A stretch of 64,000 nt of DNA, from NCBI GenBank assembly GCA_022827345.1, contig JAJDTB010000062.1, forward strand, positions 1 through 64,000, read 5' to 3'. The notes under the pieces are model-generated. The model was not told where the DNA came from. It saw only the letters and a program-made list of their open reading frames with translations, and searched no databases. A program made the translations under genes and the position numbers. This document shows, one piece after another, positions 49,017-56,705 of the stretch; the stretch's first letter is position 1, and every line of letters begins with the position of its first letter. Source of the stretch: Gemmatimonadota bacterium (GTDB taxonomy: Bacteria > Gemmatimonadota > Gemmatimonadetes > Longimicrobiales > Gaopeijiaceae).

Positions 49017-49751
49017 ATGCACGTGATCTACCTGATCCCCGGCCCGCTCTCCCGCGGTCCGATGGGACGCAGCGAACTGACGCGGCGGAAGGAGTACCTG
49101 GAACGCCACGCCGCTCCCGGCACGACCGTCTCGGTGCGCGACTGCGAGACCGGGCCACCGTCCATCGAATCGTCGGCGGAGGAGTACCTGTCCGTCCCAG
49201 GGCTGCTCGATGCCGCGCCGAAGCTGGAGGCGGAGGGTGCGAGTGCCATTATCGTGGGCTGCTTCGGCGACCCGGGGCTGAGCGGCGCGAGGGAGGTGAC
49301 GGGCATCCCGGTGGTGGGGCCGGGTCAGGCCAGCGCGCATCTGGCGGCGCAGCTTGGGTCGCGCTTCGCCGTGCTGACGGTGGTGGATGAGGTGGTGCCC
49401 GCGGTGAGGCGCCAGATGCGTGCGCATGGGGTGGAGGGGTTCCTCACCGAGGTGCGCGCGGTGGACGTCCCGGTGCTGGAACTGCGCCGCCGCCGCGACG
49501 AGGTGGTGGCCGAGATGGAGCAGGCGGGACGGGACCTTGTTCGCGGCGGGGCCGACGCCCTCGTCCTCGGCTGCATGACGATGGGGTTCCTGGATGTGGC
49601 GCGCGACCTGCAGCGGGAACTGGGCGTACCGGTGGTCAATCCGGCGGTGGCGTCGCTGAAGCTCGCGGAAACGTTGGTGGTGGCCGGCCTGGCGCCTTCC
49701 CCGACGGCCTACCCCACCCCGCGCAAGCAGCTGAAGCCGGTGCTGGTCTGA
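49017..49751 (+). CDS. Asp/Glu/hydantoin racemase family protein
   Basis: 244 residues from ATG 49017 (CGGAG upstream). Two catalytic-type cysteines are present in conserved settings: VGCFGDPGL and VLGCMTMGF. The pattern VVGPGQASAHLAAQLGSRFA is typical of hydantoin racemases, which interconvert 5-substituted hydantoin enantiomers without PLP. No hydantoinase is nearby, so the substrate is uncertain. Confidence 0.8.
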   Translation: MHVIYLIPGPLSRGPMGRSELTRRKEYLERHAAPGTTVSVRDCETGPPSIESSAEEYLSVPGLLDAAPKLEAEGASAIIVGCFGDPGLSGAREVTGIPVVGPGQASAHLAAQLGSRFAVLTVVDEVVPAVRRQMRAHGVEGFLTEVRAVDVPVLELRRRRDEVVAEMEQAGRDLVRGGADALVLGCMTMGFLDVARDLQRELGVPVVNPAVASLKLAETLVVAGLAPSPTAYPTPRKQLKPVLV

Positions 49752-49782
49752 ACCGCCCGTAGCCGCGCGTCACGGCGGTCGA

Positions 49783-51576
49783 TTACCTCTTCTTCTTCGG
49801 CTTCTTCTTCTTCTTGGCGCGTTTGCTCTTCGGAGTCTCGGGCTCCGGCATCGGGGCAAAGAGGTCGAGCAGCCAGATCGCTTCCGTGAGGCACTGCGCG
49901 ACCTCGTTGGCCTGCCGGCGCAACTCCGTCCGGACGAACGGCAGCCGCTCCGACTCCGCTTCGACCAATTCCGGAAGCTCGTGCAGCTTCGCGAGCCTGG
50001 GAATCGGGACGCGCGGGGTGGCCGGGTCGTGCTCGAAGCGAGGTCTCTCCGAGTATCCCAGGGGCACCAGCACGCGGCCGAGCCTCAGCAGGAGGTCGTT
50101 GACGACTTCGGGCGGCAATGCACCCTCTTCGATCTTCGAATAGAGGTAGTCGAGCCTGAGAATGACGGCATCGAGGGCCTTTCGCACCGCACTCAGGTCG
50201 AACTTCTTGAAGGCCTTCGTTTCGTAGTCGGCGAGGGCCTCGTTCAGCTCCGCCGCGGTCTTGCGGAAGTCCAGCGGCAGAATCTCGGCGGTGAGGAACT
50301 CGCTGAGCGCAGTCAGGTAGATGCGCAGGTCACGCTCGAGGTTCGCGCGGTCGGCCACCTCGATTCGATCCCATTCCGTATGCCACGCGATGTTGCCGCC
50401 GCAGCCGCCGACAGGATAAAACCCCAGGCGTTCGCGCTCCTCCTCGGGGATGTTCGAGAGGAGCATGAAGAACGAACTGATGCCGAGCTGGTTGAAGGAG
50501 TAGTCTCCGGCCCGGAGGGGACGCTGGCGCCCTGGCTCGATCCCTGCCACGGACTCGATCGAGGAACGGCAGACATCCGCTGTCTCGGCCATCCAGGCGA
50601 CCTCGTCGTACCGGGTGGCCCGCCAGCAGCCAGGCGAGTCGATGTTGACCGCGGCGACGCAGCGACGGCGCAGGTCGAGCCCGAACTCGTCGGCATACCA
50701 GGTCGATCCCCCGTATCGCCCGGTCGAGTGCGCGGGCCACCAGGCCACGCGCAGCGACCGCCGCATTTCCTCGCGATGGGTGTGAAAGATGCGCGCGAGT
50801 TCCAGGAGAGTCGCGTCGCCGACCGCATTGTCGCCGATCCCGATGTCCCACGAATCGTAGTGTCCGTGGACCAGAACGAATTCCTCGCTTTCGCCCTCGA
50901 TCCGGGCCACCGGCACCGAGCAGGTGGACCACCCCTCCGCAAGCTCCGTATGAAGCTTGACCTGCTCTTCCCCGGCCTCGATCGCCTCGATCAGCCGGTC
51001 GCCGTCGGGCCTGTTGATCGCCACGATCGGGGTGGTCGGCGTCTGCCTGAGTTGCTCCTCGGTCGGAGCCCCCCATATGGAGGTACAGATCCCCCAGTGC
51101 ACGCGGCTGCCCGGGTTGATGTAGATCTGCCCGGCTGCCCCGGCCGCCTCGAAACGCGCCACCGACACCGGCATGGCGAGCCCCTCGGTCACCACGATCT
51201 TGCCCCGCAGATCCGGGATCTCGCCTTCGACCACCGACTTGAACAGGTCCGATCCGCCGCGGACGGTGGTGGCGGGCACATGGACCGGCTCCCCGGTCAG
51301 CCCCTTCGAGTCGGTCGAAACCGAAAACGAGGGCGGTTTTCCGGCCATCGCGGCCCCAGCGACCTCGACCGCGGCGCTGCGCGGGACGGAGAGGTACAGC
51401 TTCGGCTCGTGCAGGTCGTAAGGGATGTCCAGCGCATCGAGGCGCGAGACGATGAAGTGGGCTGCGGCCCGCTCGTCCGCCGAACCCGACTCGCGAACGA
51501 GGACCGCGAATCGTTCGATCAGACTCCAGCCCAGGTCGAAGGAGACGTCTCCGAGAACCGACTCGACCAGGCTCAT
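49783..51576 (-). CDS. M28-like peptidase with altered metal site
   Basis: 597 residues, no signal peptide. A PA-like insert (LRGKIVVTEGLAMPVSVARF) lies in the first third. M28 metal ligands are seen as H-x-D in LVHGHYDSWD, D in GDNAVGDATLLELA, D in NIDSPG and H in IAWHTEWD. The usual Glu-Glu pair is replaced: WWPAHSTGRYGGSTWYAD. Some related M28-type proteins carry this variant, so it may be inactive or use another base. The C-terminus ends in a lysine-rich tail (KSKRAKKKKKPKKKR). Confidence 0.75.
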   Translation of the reverse strand: MSLVESVLGDVSFDLGWSLIERFAVLVRESGSADERAAAHFIVSRLDALDIPYDLHEPKLYLSVPRSAAVEVAGAAMAGKPPSFSVSTDSKGLTGEPVHVPATTVRGGSDLFKSVVEGEIPDLRGKIVVTEGLAMPVSVARFEAAGAAGQIYINPGSRVHWGICTSIWGAPTEEQLRQTPTTPIVAINRPDGDRLIEAIEAGEEQVKLHTELAEGWSTCSVPVARIEGESEEFVLVHGHYDSWDIGIGDNAVGDATLLELARIFHTHREEMRRSLRVAWWPAHSTGRYGGSTWYADEFGLDLRRRCVAAVNIDSPGCWRATRYDEVAWMAETADVCRSSIESVAGIEPGRQRPLRAGDYSFNQLGISSFFMLLSNIPEEERERLGFYPVGGCGGNIAWHTEWDRIEVADRANLERDLRIYLTALSEFLTAEILPLDFRKTAAELNEALADYETKAFKKFDLSAVRKALDAVILRLDYLYSKIEEGALPPEVVNDLLLRLGRVLVPLGYSERPRFEHDPATPRVPIPRLAKLHELPELVEAESERLPFVRTELRRQANEVAQCLTEAIWLLDLFAPMPEPETPKSKRAKKKKKPKKKR

Positions 51577-51716
51577 GGCTCACACGTGGTGATTGGCGAC
51601 ATAGATCCTTCCAAATCCAGGATTTCAAGCGCTTTTCACTAATGTAACCACGGGCACAAGGCTCCCCGCATTCGGCCGGCAACCGTCCGAACGCAGCATG
51701 CCAAACGCGCTGGCAG

Positions 51717-52433
51717 CTACCAGTCGACCTTGTCCGGTTCCGGTCGATAGCGTGCGATTCCGTCGCGGGTCAGCCTGAAGGCAGCGGCCATCACCAATGC
51801 GCTCGACAGAAGAATGGCCGATGCCAGGATCGCGGGTCCCGAATCTCGAGCCACCAGATCGGTGACAACGTCCAGCGGACTACCGAACAACCGATCGAAT
51901 ACCCACAGGACTCCGAACAGCACGACAAATGGGACCAACAGGCCGATGCTGGCCAGTCGCGTCACCGTGTAGCGCATCGTCAGCCCGATAAGCAGCCAGG
52001 AAGCGGCGGACGAGCTGAACCAAACCAGAGGATAGGCAACGATCACGACCCGAAGCGCCGGGGTATCGAGCAGCGGCGGGAGCACGATGCCGCACGCGGC
52101 AGTCACGAAGATCGCGCCCAGGGCCGTCAACCCGCTGGCCGCCGCGCAGCGCGCCAACGCGAGACTCGGTGGAGTCGCCGGGAGACCGGCGAGGAACTCC
52201 ATCGTGCCGTCCAGCTTGTCCTTCAGGACATGCATCGCGCTCATGCCCACGAAGCTCAGCCCGACGGCGACCGCAATGAACCCCACGGCACTTGAATCGA
52301 AACCGGCCAGCGCAACCACACCGACCGCCGCGAGCGCCCCTCCCAGGGTGTGCAGCACCTGCTTGCGCACGCGTCGGAATTCCAGCCCCAACAGACTGCC
52401 GACGATACGACGCGGGGAGATGAGTCTATTCAT
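51717..52433 (-). CDS. ABC transporter permease of the peptide cluster
   Basis: 238 residues with six predicted membrane segments (TLGGALAAVGVVALAGF; VGFIAVAVGLSFVGMSAMHV; TALGAIFVTAACGIVLPPLL; LVPFVVLFGVLWVFDRLFG and others). The middle motif KDKLDGTMEFLAGLPATP is typical of ABC-2 type permeases. It overlaps the ATPase gene by 8 bp and is the last gene of the C39/small-peptide cluster. ABC-2 pairs in bacteriocin clusters often give immunity or export. Confidence 0.78.
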   Translation of the reverse strand: MNRLISPRRIVGSLLGLEFRRVRKQVLHTLGGALAAVGVVALAGFDSSAVGFIAVAVGLSFVGMSAMHVLKDKLDGTMEFLAGLPATPPSLALARCAAASGLTALGAIFVTAACGIVLPPLLDTPALRVVIVAYPLVWFSSSAASWLLIGLTMRYTVTRLASIGLLVPFVVLFGVLWVFDRLFGSPLDVVTDLVARDSGPAILASAILLSSALVMAAAFRLTRDGIARYRPEPDKVDW

Positions 52434-53163
52434 CTGTGGATCTCAGCAGGGTGTAGAGTTTCCTGGACATCGGCGTTGCGGGGTCGCGCGCGTCCACATC
52501 CGCAGCCGACATGTCGGCCACCAAGCGACCGTCCCTCAGGAGGACGACGCGATCGGCAAAGCGCTCGACATCCTCGAGGATATGGGTCGAGTAGAGGACA
52601 AGACGTTTGCCGCCGGCGGGAGCGGACTCGTTGATGACCTGCAGGAGTTCGCCACGCATCACGGGATCGATGGACGATGTGGGTTCGTCGAGGACGAGAA
52701 CGGGTGGACGGAATGCCTCGGCAGCGACGAGGGAGAGCTTGACGGCCATCCCCTTCGAGAGAGTTCCGACCCGGGAAAGGAGCGGCAGCTGCAGGCGCTC
52801 CGCGAGGTCGGCGGCGTGTGCATCATCCCAGGTGGGGTAGAAGTTCGACAGGAACCGCAGGTGTTCGCCCACGGTCAGCCACCCGTACCCCAGCAGGCGC
52901 TCCGGCAGGAATCCGATACTTGCCCGGATCGCCGGCAGATTCGATCGGACTTCCGTCCCCCCCACGGTGACGGTACCTCGATAGTCGTTCATCCTCCCGG
53001 CCATGGCCTTCAGGAGGGTGCTCTTCCCCGCTCCGTTCGCACCGACCAGTGCGACCCGCTCTCCCGGGTGGAGATCCAGACTCAGGGGACCAAGGGTGAA
53101 GTTGGGGTATTCGACCCTGAGGTCCCGCACACTGACCTCCGGCCTCGTTTCAGCCGGTTTCAC
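52426..53163 (-). CDS. ABC transporter ATPase of the peptide cluster
   Basis: 245 residues from GTG 53163 (GTGA overlap with the upstream stop). Walker A is VGANGAGKST, the signature is LSKGMAVKLSL (degenerate LSGGQ), and Walker B is VLVLDEPTSSID, then STHILEDVER. The 25-kDa CcmA/BcrA-type ATPase works with the downstream permease. Its likely job is self-protection against, or release of, the peptides encoded upstream; inference from context. Confidence 0.88.
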   Translation of the reverse strand: MKPAETRPEVSVRDLRVEYPNFTLGPLSLDLHPGERVALVGANGAGKSTLLKAMAGRMNDYRGTVTVGGTEVRSNLPAIRASIGFLPERLLGYGWLTVGEHLRFLSNFYPTWDDAHAADLAERLQLPLLSRVGTLSKGMAVKLSLVAAEAFRPPVLVLDEPTSSIDPVMRGELLQVINESAPAGGKRLVLYSTHILEDVERFADRVVLLRDGRLVADMSAADVDARDPATPMSRKLYTLLRSTDE

Positions 53164-53837
53164 AGCGTCACCTGGGCCCGAACGGCCGCGAACGCCAGTA
53201 CGGCTGCCCACATGAGGCAGGCCAGACCGACCGCTCTCGCCCGGCTGAATCCGAAGCAGTGGCGGAACGCTGCGGTCAGGAAAAGGAACCACGCCAGGTG
53301 GAACAGCGTGACGGACTGCGCCACCGCCCACAGAACCGGCATGGTGGGAGGCACGATCGCCCCCAGGCCCAGGGGGAGCTGCAAGTCCTGAGGCGACGAT
53401 ACGACGCCCCCCGTGGTGAGATGCACCAAAAGAACAACTGCCACACCCTGGAACATCAGAATCGCCTCTCCGTACAGTAGCACCGAGACGAGCGGCCTTA
53501 TCCGGCTGTCGACACCGCCGAGGGTCAGGGCGGCCCACCCAACCGCAGTCAGGAGCAGGGCCTTGAGCAACATCAGAAGCGGCGCGATCAGCGCGGCAAA
53601 CACGAGCACGAGCTGGACGGTCGACGATGCACCAGGCTGTTCACCGCCCAGGGCGCGCAGGAGCAGCGGCCGCGAAGCGACCGCAGCCACGACCGAGAAC
53701 ACCCAGCCCGCGACCAGCGGAGGGAAGACGGGCTCATGCCTCCTGATGTCATCAAGGCCCGGTACCAGAAGGGCGAGGAAGCGCCTGATCCGGCCCCAGC
53801 CCGTGGGCCGCGGCGGGTCGATCACCATTTCATTCAT
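53160..53837 (-). CDS. YIP1-like membrane protein
   Basis: 225 residues with about five to six membrane segments (VAGWVFSVVAAVASRPLLL; LVLVFAALIAPLLMLLKALL; AVGLACLMWAAVLAFAAVRA). The pattern of a cytoplasmic N-terminus followed by a five-helix bundle resembles Yip1-domain proteins. It is ATGA-coupled to the thioredoxin-like gene and GTGA-coupled to the ATPase. YIP1-like genes occur next to ABC ATPases in many bacteria; the function is unknown. Confidence 0.65.
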   Translation of the reverse strand: MNEMVIDPPRPTGWGRIRRFLALLVPGLDDIRRHEPVFPPLVAGWVFSVVAAVASRPLLLRALGGEQPGASSTVQLVLVFAALIAPLLMLLKALLLTAVGWAALTLGGVDSRIRPLVSVLLYGEAILMFQGVAVVLLVHLTTGGVVSSPQDLQLPLGLGAIVPPTMPVLWAVAQSVTLFHLAWFLFLTAAFRHCFGFSRARAVGLACLMWAAVLAFAAVRAQVTL

Positions 53838-54376
53838 TGTTCTGATTCATCTCCGGTAATGGTCTGTATGTTGTTGATCAGCCTCCGCCTGCTGCTCTGT
53901 CCGACCTCGACGATGCGGACCGTATCCGTGGCGTCGATCCAGAAGGCGGCGGGCACCGCGTTGACTCCCAGCATTCGTCCTGCGCTGCCGTCCGGATCCT
54001 GCACCGTTCGCGCGCGGAGAGGCTCGGGCACCCATTGTGCACCCTCCATTTCCGAGGTGGGTGACGCGACCACCCAGACCCTCTCCGCAAAACCATGCTC
54101 GGGAGCCAGGGCTTCCCACTGATCCAGTTCGGCCCGGCAGTACACGCACTCACGATCCACGTAGAGAAGGACCGCCGGAGACCCTTTCATTTCCTCCAGG
54201 CTCCCGGGGCCTCCCCCGACCTGTACAACGGTCAGGGGAGGCAACGGCCAGGGAGGCTGCCGCGGGCCGGAACCGGCCCGATTCCCATTCGCCAGGAGCA
54301 CCGGCAGCAGCGCGGCCGCGGCGGCGCACGCAGCCACAAGCACGGCCGCAACCCTGCGCGGAACTGCTACGTGCAT
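53834..54376 (-). CDS. Membrane-anchored thioredoxin-fold protein
   Basis: 180 residues from ATG 54376. One N-terminal membrane segment (AAVLVAACAAAAALLPVLLA) is followed by a redoxin domain with C77-x2-C80 (VLLYVDRECVYCRAELDQW), RVWVVASPTSEMEGAQWV and the cis-Pro-type loop LGVNAVPAAFWID. In this cluster, which encodes several two- and four-cysteine peptides, it is probably the oxidase or isomerase for their disulfides. The start lies 10 bp inside the upstream peptide gene. Confidence 0.75.
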   Translation of the reverse strand: MHVAVPRRVAAVLVAACAAAAALLPVLLANGNRAGSGPRQPPWPLPPLTVVQVGGGPGSLEEMKGSPAVLLYVDRECVYCRAELDQWEALAPEHGFAERVWVVASPTSEMEGAQWVPEPLRARTVQDPDGSAGRMLGVNAVPAAFWIDATDTVRIVEVGQSSRRRLINNIQTITGDESEQ

Positions 54377-54636
54377 GCCAGCACGCGCGCGTAGAAAGTA
54401 AGGCCGGGATAGGCGGGACCGCCCGCGACACAATCGAGCCACGTGATGACCCGGACCGCCGACCCGACGAATTCGAGCAACTGGCCGCCGGAGGGATCGC
54501 TCGCGACGGTCTGCCGATGCACCTCCTGGACGGTGGCCTCGCGGGGACGGGCCGTCGGCGGTGCAAGAACGGCTGCGCATGACACTGCCACTGCCAGCCG
54601 CATGGCAAGGGCTCGGTGAAAGATCGCTGTGGGCAT
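54367..54636 (-). CDS. Secreted two-cysteine peptide (precursor-like)
   Basis: 89 residues from ATG 54636. A signal-like segment (MRLAVAVSCAAVLAPP) leads to a hydrophilic stretch and then SDPSGGQLLEFVGSAVRVIT, WLDCVAGGPAYPGLTFYARV and LACT. The GGQ and the pair of cysteines 18 residues apart recall the next two peptides (GGQ, cysteines 20 apart). Processing after GG by the C39 peptidase would release about 43 residues. The family is unknown. Confidence 0.5.
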   Translation of the reverse strand: MPTAIFHRALAMRLAVAVSCAAVLAPPTARPREATVQEVHRQTVASDPSGGQLLEFVGSAVRVITWLDCVAGGPAYPGLTFYARVLACT

Positions 54637-54649
54637 CGTCACACCGCCG

Positions 54650-54937
54650 CTAGCCAAGGGTGCCGAGGAGCACGCCGCCGCAAACGGGAACGGCGAAGAT
54701 GAGCGCGAGCGGCATCACAAAGGAGAGGCCGGCGAGTCCAATGCAGAGATAGACATCCTCCGCCGCCTGGCCTCCCACGACATGCGTCGCGTCGACGACC
54801 TGAATCGACTCGGCGACGTGATCGGTGTCGCCCCACGCCGAACCGCCATGTCCCAGCAGCGAAGCGTTGATGATGGACAGAGCTGCCAGGGTTGCCATGG
54901 CAGAACGGATTTTCGTTGATCCTGAGAATTTCTTCAT
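54650..54937 (-). CDS. Secreted bacteriocin-like peptide, GGQ family member 1
   Basis: 95 residues from ATG 54937. The N-terminus is signal-like (SAMATLAALSIINASLLGHG); a linker ends in VVDATHVVGG; then QAAEDVYLCIGLAGLSFVMP and LALIFAVPVCGGVLLGTLG. The two cysteines are 20 residues apart in a very hydrophobic, Gly-rich tail. It is a clear paralogue of 54943-55215 (A-L-S-x-x-N-A-x-x-L-G-H and VVGGQ shared). GG before Q is a candidate C39 cleavage site, giving a 39-residue peptide. Confidence 0.65.
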   Translation of the reverse strand: MKKFSGSTKIRSAMATLAALSIINASLLGHGGSAWGDTDHVAESIQVVDATHVVGGQAAEDVYLCIGLAGLSFVMPLALIFAVPVCGGVLLGTLG

Positions 54938-54942
54938 TTTGG

Positions 54943-55215
54943 TTACCCCCAAGTCCGTACTACGGCCGAGTAGCACGACATTGCTGCAAATACTCCCATG
55001 AACGGAAAGAAGTGGGCGCCGACGCCCGAAACGACGCAGGTCACCCAGTCAATTCCCTGGCCTCCGACCACATCGGGGCCAGTTCGTGTTTCTGCCTGGT
55101 ATGCGACGGGTGCGCCAGTACCCGTCCCCTGCATCTCGTGTCCGAGGTACAGGGCGTTCGACAGCGAGAGCGCCGCTACCAGGCACAGCACTCGCCGATT
55201 CAATCTTGAAGTCAT
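54943..55215 (-). CDS. Secreted bacteriocin-like peptide, GGQ family member 2
   Basis: 90 residues from ATG 55215, with AGGAGG 4 bp upstream. Signal-like segment VLCLVAALSLSNALYLGHEM, linker ending TGPDVVGG, then QGIDWVTCVVSGVGAHFFPF and MGVFAAMSCYSAVVRTWG. The cysteines are 20 residues apart, as in the previous peptide. Cleavage after GG would leave 38 residues. The gene ends 5 bp before the start of the next gene on the same strand. Confidence 0.68.
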   Translation of the reverse strand: MTSRLNRRVLCLVAALSLSNALYLGHEMQGTGTGAPVAYQAETRTGPDVVGGQGIDWVTCVVSGVGAHFFPFMGVFAAMSCYSAVVRTWG

Positions 55216-55259
55216 GGTTCCTCCTGAGTTGTGTTGCTCGTCACGACGGATCCGGCCGC

Positions 55260-55559
55260 CTATGAAAAGCCAACGGTGCATGCACCGACGCAGGCTCCGA
55301 GTAGGGCGCCGTTTGCGCCCGCGAGCACAAGAAGACCGATCACCGACGACCCGCCCCCCACGATTGCGCCGGCCGCGCACCCCGCGCAGATGAGCTTGGC
55401 CAACCAGGGACCCGTTCCGACGACCGCTTCCGTCACAGGCGTGGCCGGCGGGGTTGCCGAAGCGGAGCCTGCTGCGACCTGACCGCCGATGGCGGCGGCC
55501 GGAACGGCGATCAGCGCGAGAATACCCGCAATGGTTCGCACTACTGACTGCTTTTTCAT
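55260..55559 (-). CDS. Secreted four-cysteine Gly/Ala-rich peptide 1
   Basis: 99 residues from ATG 55559. Signal peptide (AGILALIAVPAAAIGGQVAA), linker to VTEAVVGTGPW, then LAKLICAGCAAGAIVGGGSS and VLAGANGALLGACVGACTVG. The cysteines are C-x2-C, 28 residues, C-x3-C, the same plan as 55610-55894. The hydrophobic glycine-rich core is typical of pore-forming bacteriocins; halocin C8 is a distant analogue in style only. A 15-bp tandem duplication (GAAGGAACGAACAAT twice) copies the ribosome-binding site and start, so an alternative ATG at 55574 exists. Confidence 0.65.
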   Translation of the reverse strand: MKKQSVVRTIAGILALIAVPAAAIGGQVAAGSASATPPATPVTEAVVGTGPWLAKLICAGCAAGAIVGGGSSVIGLLVLAGANGALLGACVGACTVGFS

Positions 55560-55609
55560 TGTTCGTTCCTTCATTGTTCGTTCCTTCTCCCTGTTGCAGG
55601 GGTCGATGA

Positions 55610-55894
55610 TCACAGGTTTGCACACGCTGCTATGCATCCTGCGAGGGCCAGCGAAGACCCGGGAACCGACGCTGCCGCAACGACGGCACCCCAGCCCCCG
55701 GCGGCGATACCGATCCCGGCCACGAGACATCCCACGCAGGCTGCAAACGTCTTCCAGCCAGTCCCGGTGACGTCCTCTGCCGCTGCCGGTGGTTCGCCGG
55801 TCCCGAAGGATGCGCCCGGCTGTGCTGCGCTGTGCATCCCCAGGACGGCGAGACACAATCCGAGGGTAAGAACCCTCATGTTAGATCGAAGCAT
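55610..55894 (-). CDS. Secreted four-cysteine Gly/Ala-rich peptide 2
   Basis: 94 residues from ATG 55894 with GGAGG 5 bp upstream. Signal peptide (VLTLGLCLAVLGMHSAAQPG), then EDVTGTGWKTFAACVGCLVA, a Gly/Ala-rich core and SSLALAGCIAACANL. The cysteine plan is C-x2-C, 30 residues, C-x3-C, matching 55260-55559, and both share G-T-G-x-W/K before the first cysteine. The start lies 14 bp inside the C39 peptidase gene, so it is the first peptide of the operon. Confidence 0.68.
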   Translation of the reverse strand: MLRSNMRVLTLGLCLAVLGMHSAAQPGASFGTGEPPAAAEDVTGTGWKTFAACVGCLVAGIGIAAGGWGAVVAAASVPGSSLALAGCIAACANL

Positions 55895-56552
55895 TTTTCC
55901 TCCAATGATGGTGCTTGAGCCCATGGCGCAGTTCGCCACGGGAGATCCGCTCCTGTCCGGCCAGCAGCACGGCTTCGCCGGACCAGATGGATCTGAAGTC
56001 CTGTTCGCTGATCGTGTAGCGACCCACGCGCGGGTCGATGACCGTGATGGTCCCGGTGGGACTCAGGTCCGTCACTGTGACGAAATGATTGCGGTTGACC
56101 CATGCGATGAACGGTCTCGGAGTGGCGGCGACCTGCTCCGGGGCGATGTGCTCCAGGGTCATCGGCAGCCCGAAGACCGCGCCGGCCCGAATGAGCCCGC
56201 TGGCTCTGGTCCCGACCGGGCCGGTGCCCGCAAGCGTGGCCAGCGAGTCCAGCGATGGGGCATCGATGCCGACGGCGTGCAACAGGTTCGCCAGGGCCGC
56301 GGGCCCGCAGTCGTTGAGGGTGGCCTGCAGGACCACGCCTTCCGCTCCGAGATACGAGCCCCCGAGATCGGTCAACTCCTGCCGGGCGGCGATTCTGCCC
56401 ATGCGCGGCAGTTCCGTGACTGCGAACGCCGCGATTCCGATGGTGGCCGGAACCAGCACCAGTACCGCCAGCGCACCCAGTCGACGGACTGCGGAAGGGT
56501 GCCGGAAGAACGCCTTGCGAGGATTTGTGGAGCCGGACCGACGTGCGATCAT
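55881..56552 (-). CDS. Membrane-anchored C39-family peptidase
   Basis: 223 residues from ATG 56552 (TTG 56591 is an in-frame alternative). One N-terminal membrane segment (ALAVLVLVPATIGIAAFAVT) is followed by a papain-like C39 domain: Q76 and C82 in LQATLNDCGPAALANLL, H156 in AWVNRNHFVTV and D173 in TVIDPRVGRYT. C39 peptidases cut bacteriocin leaders after double glycine; usually they are fused to an ABC exporter, whereas this one is free-standing and faces the periplasm. As first gene of the cluster it is the likely processing enzyme for the downstream peptides. Confidence 0.8.
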   Translation of the reverse strand: MIARRSGSTNPRKAFFRHPSAVRRLGALAVLVLVPATIGIAAFAVTELPRMGRIAARQELTDLGGSYLGAEGVVLQATLNDCGPAALANLLHAVGIDAPSLDSLATLAGTGPVGTRASGLIRAGAVFGLPMTLEHIAPEQVAATPRPFIAWVNRNHFVTVTDLSPTGTITVIDPRVGRYTISEQDFRSIWSGEAVLLAGQERISRGELRHGLKHHHWRKNASI

Positions 56553-56705
56553 GCCGAGGATTCCGTGATTGTGAGTCGTCTCTGCGATCAAGCGAGAGAG
56601 ACTCTACAGGGTCCTCAGGGGCGTTTCCATAGCTGGATGGGACAGATTTCCGGCCGCCCGCAATCCACCGGCGAGGGCGGCCCGGACGCCGGGTGCCTCG
56701 GAGGC

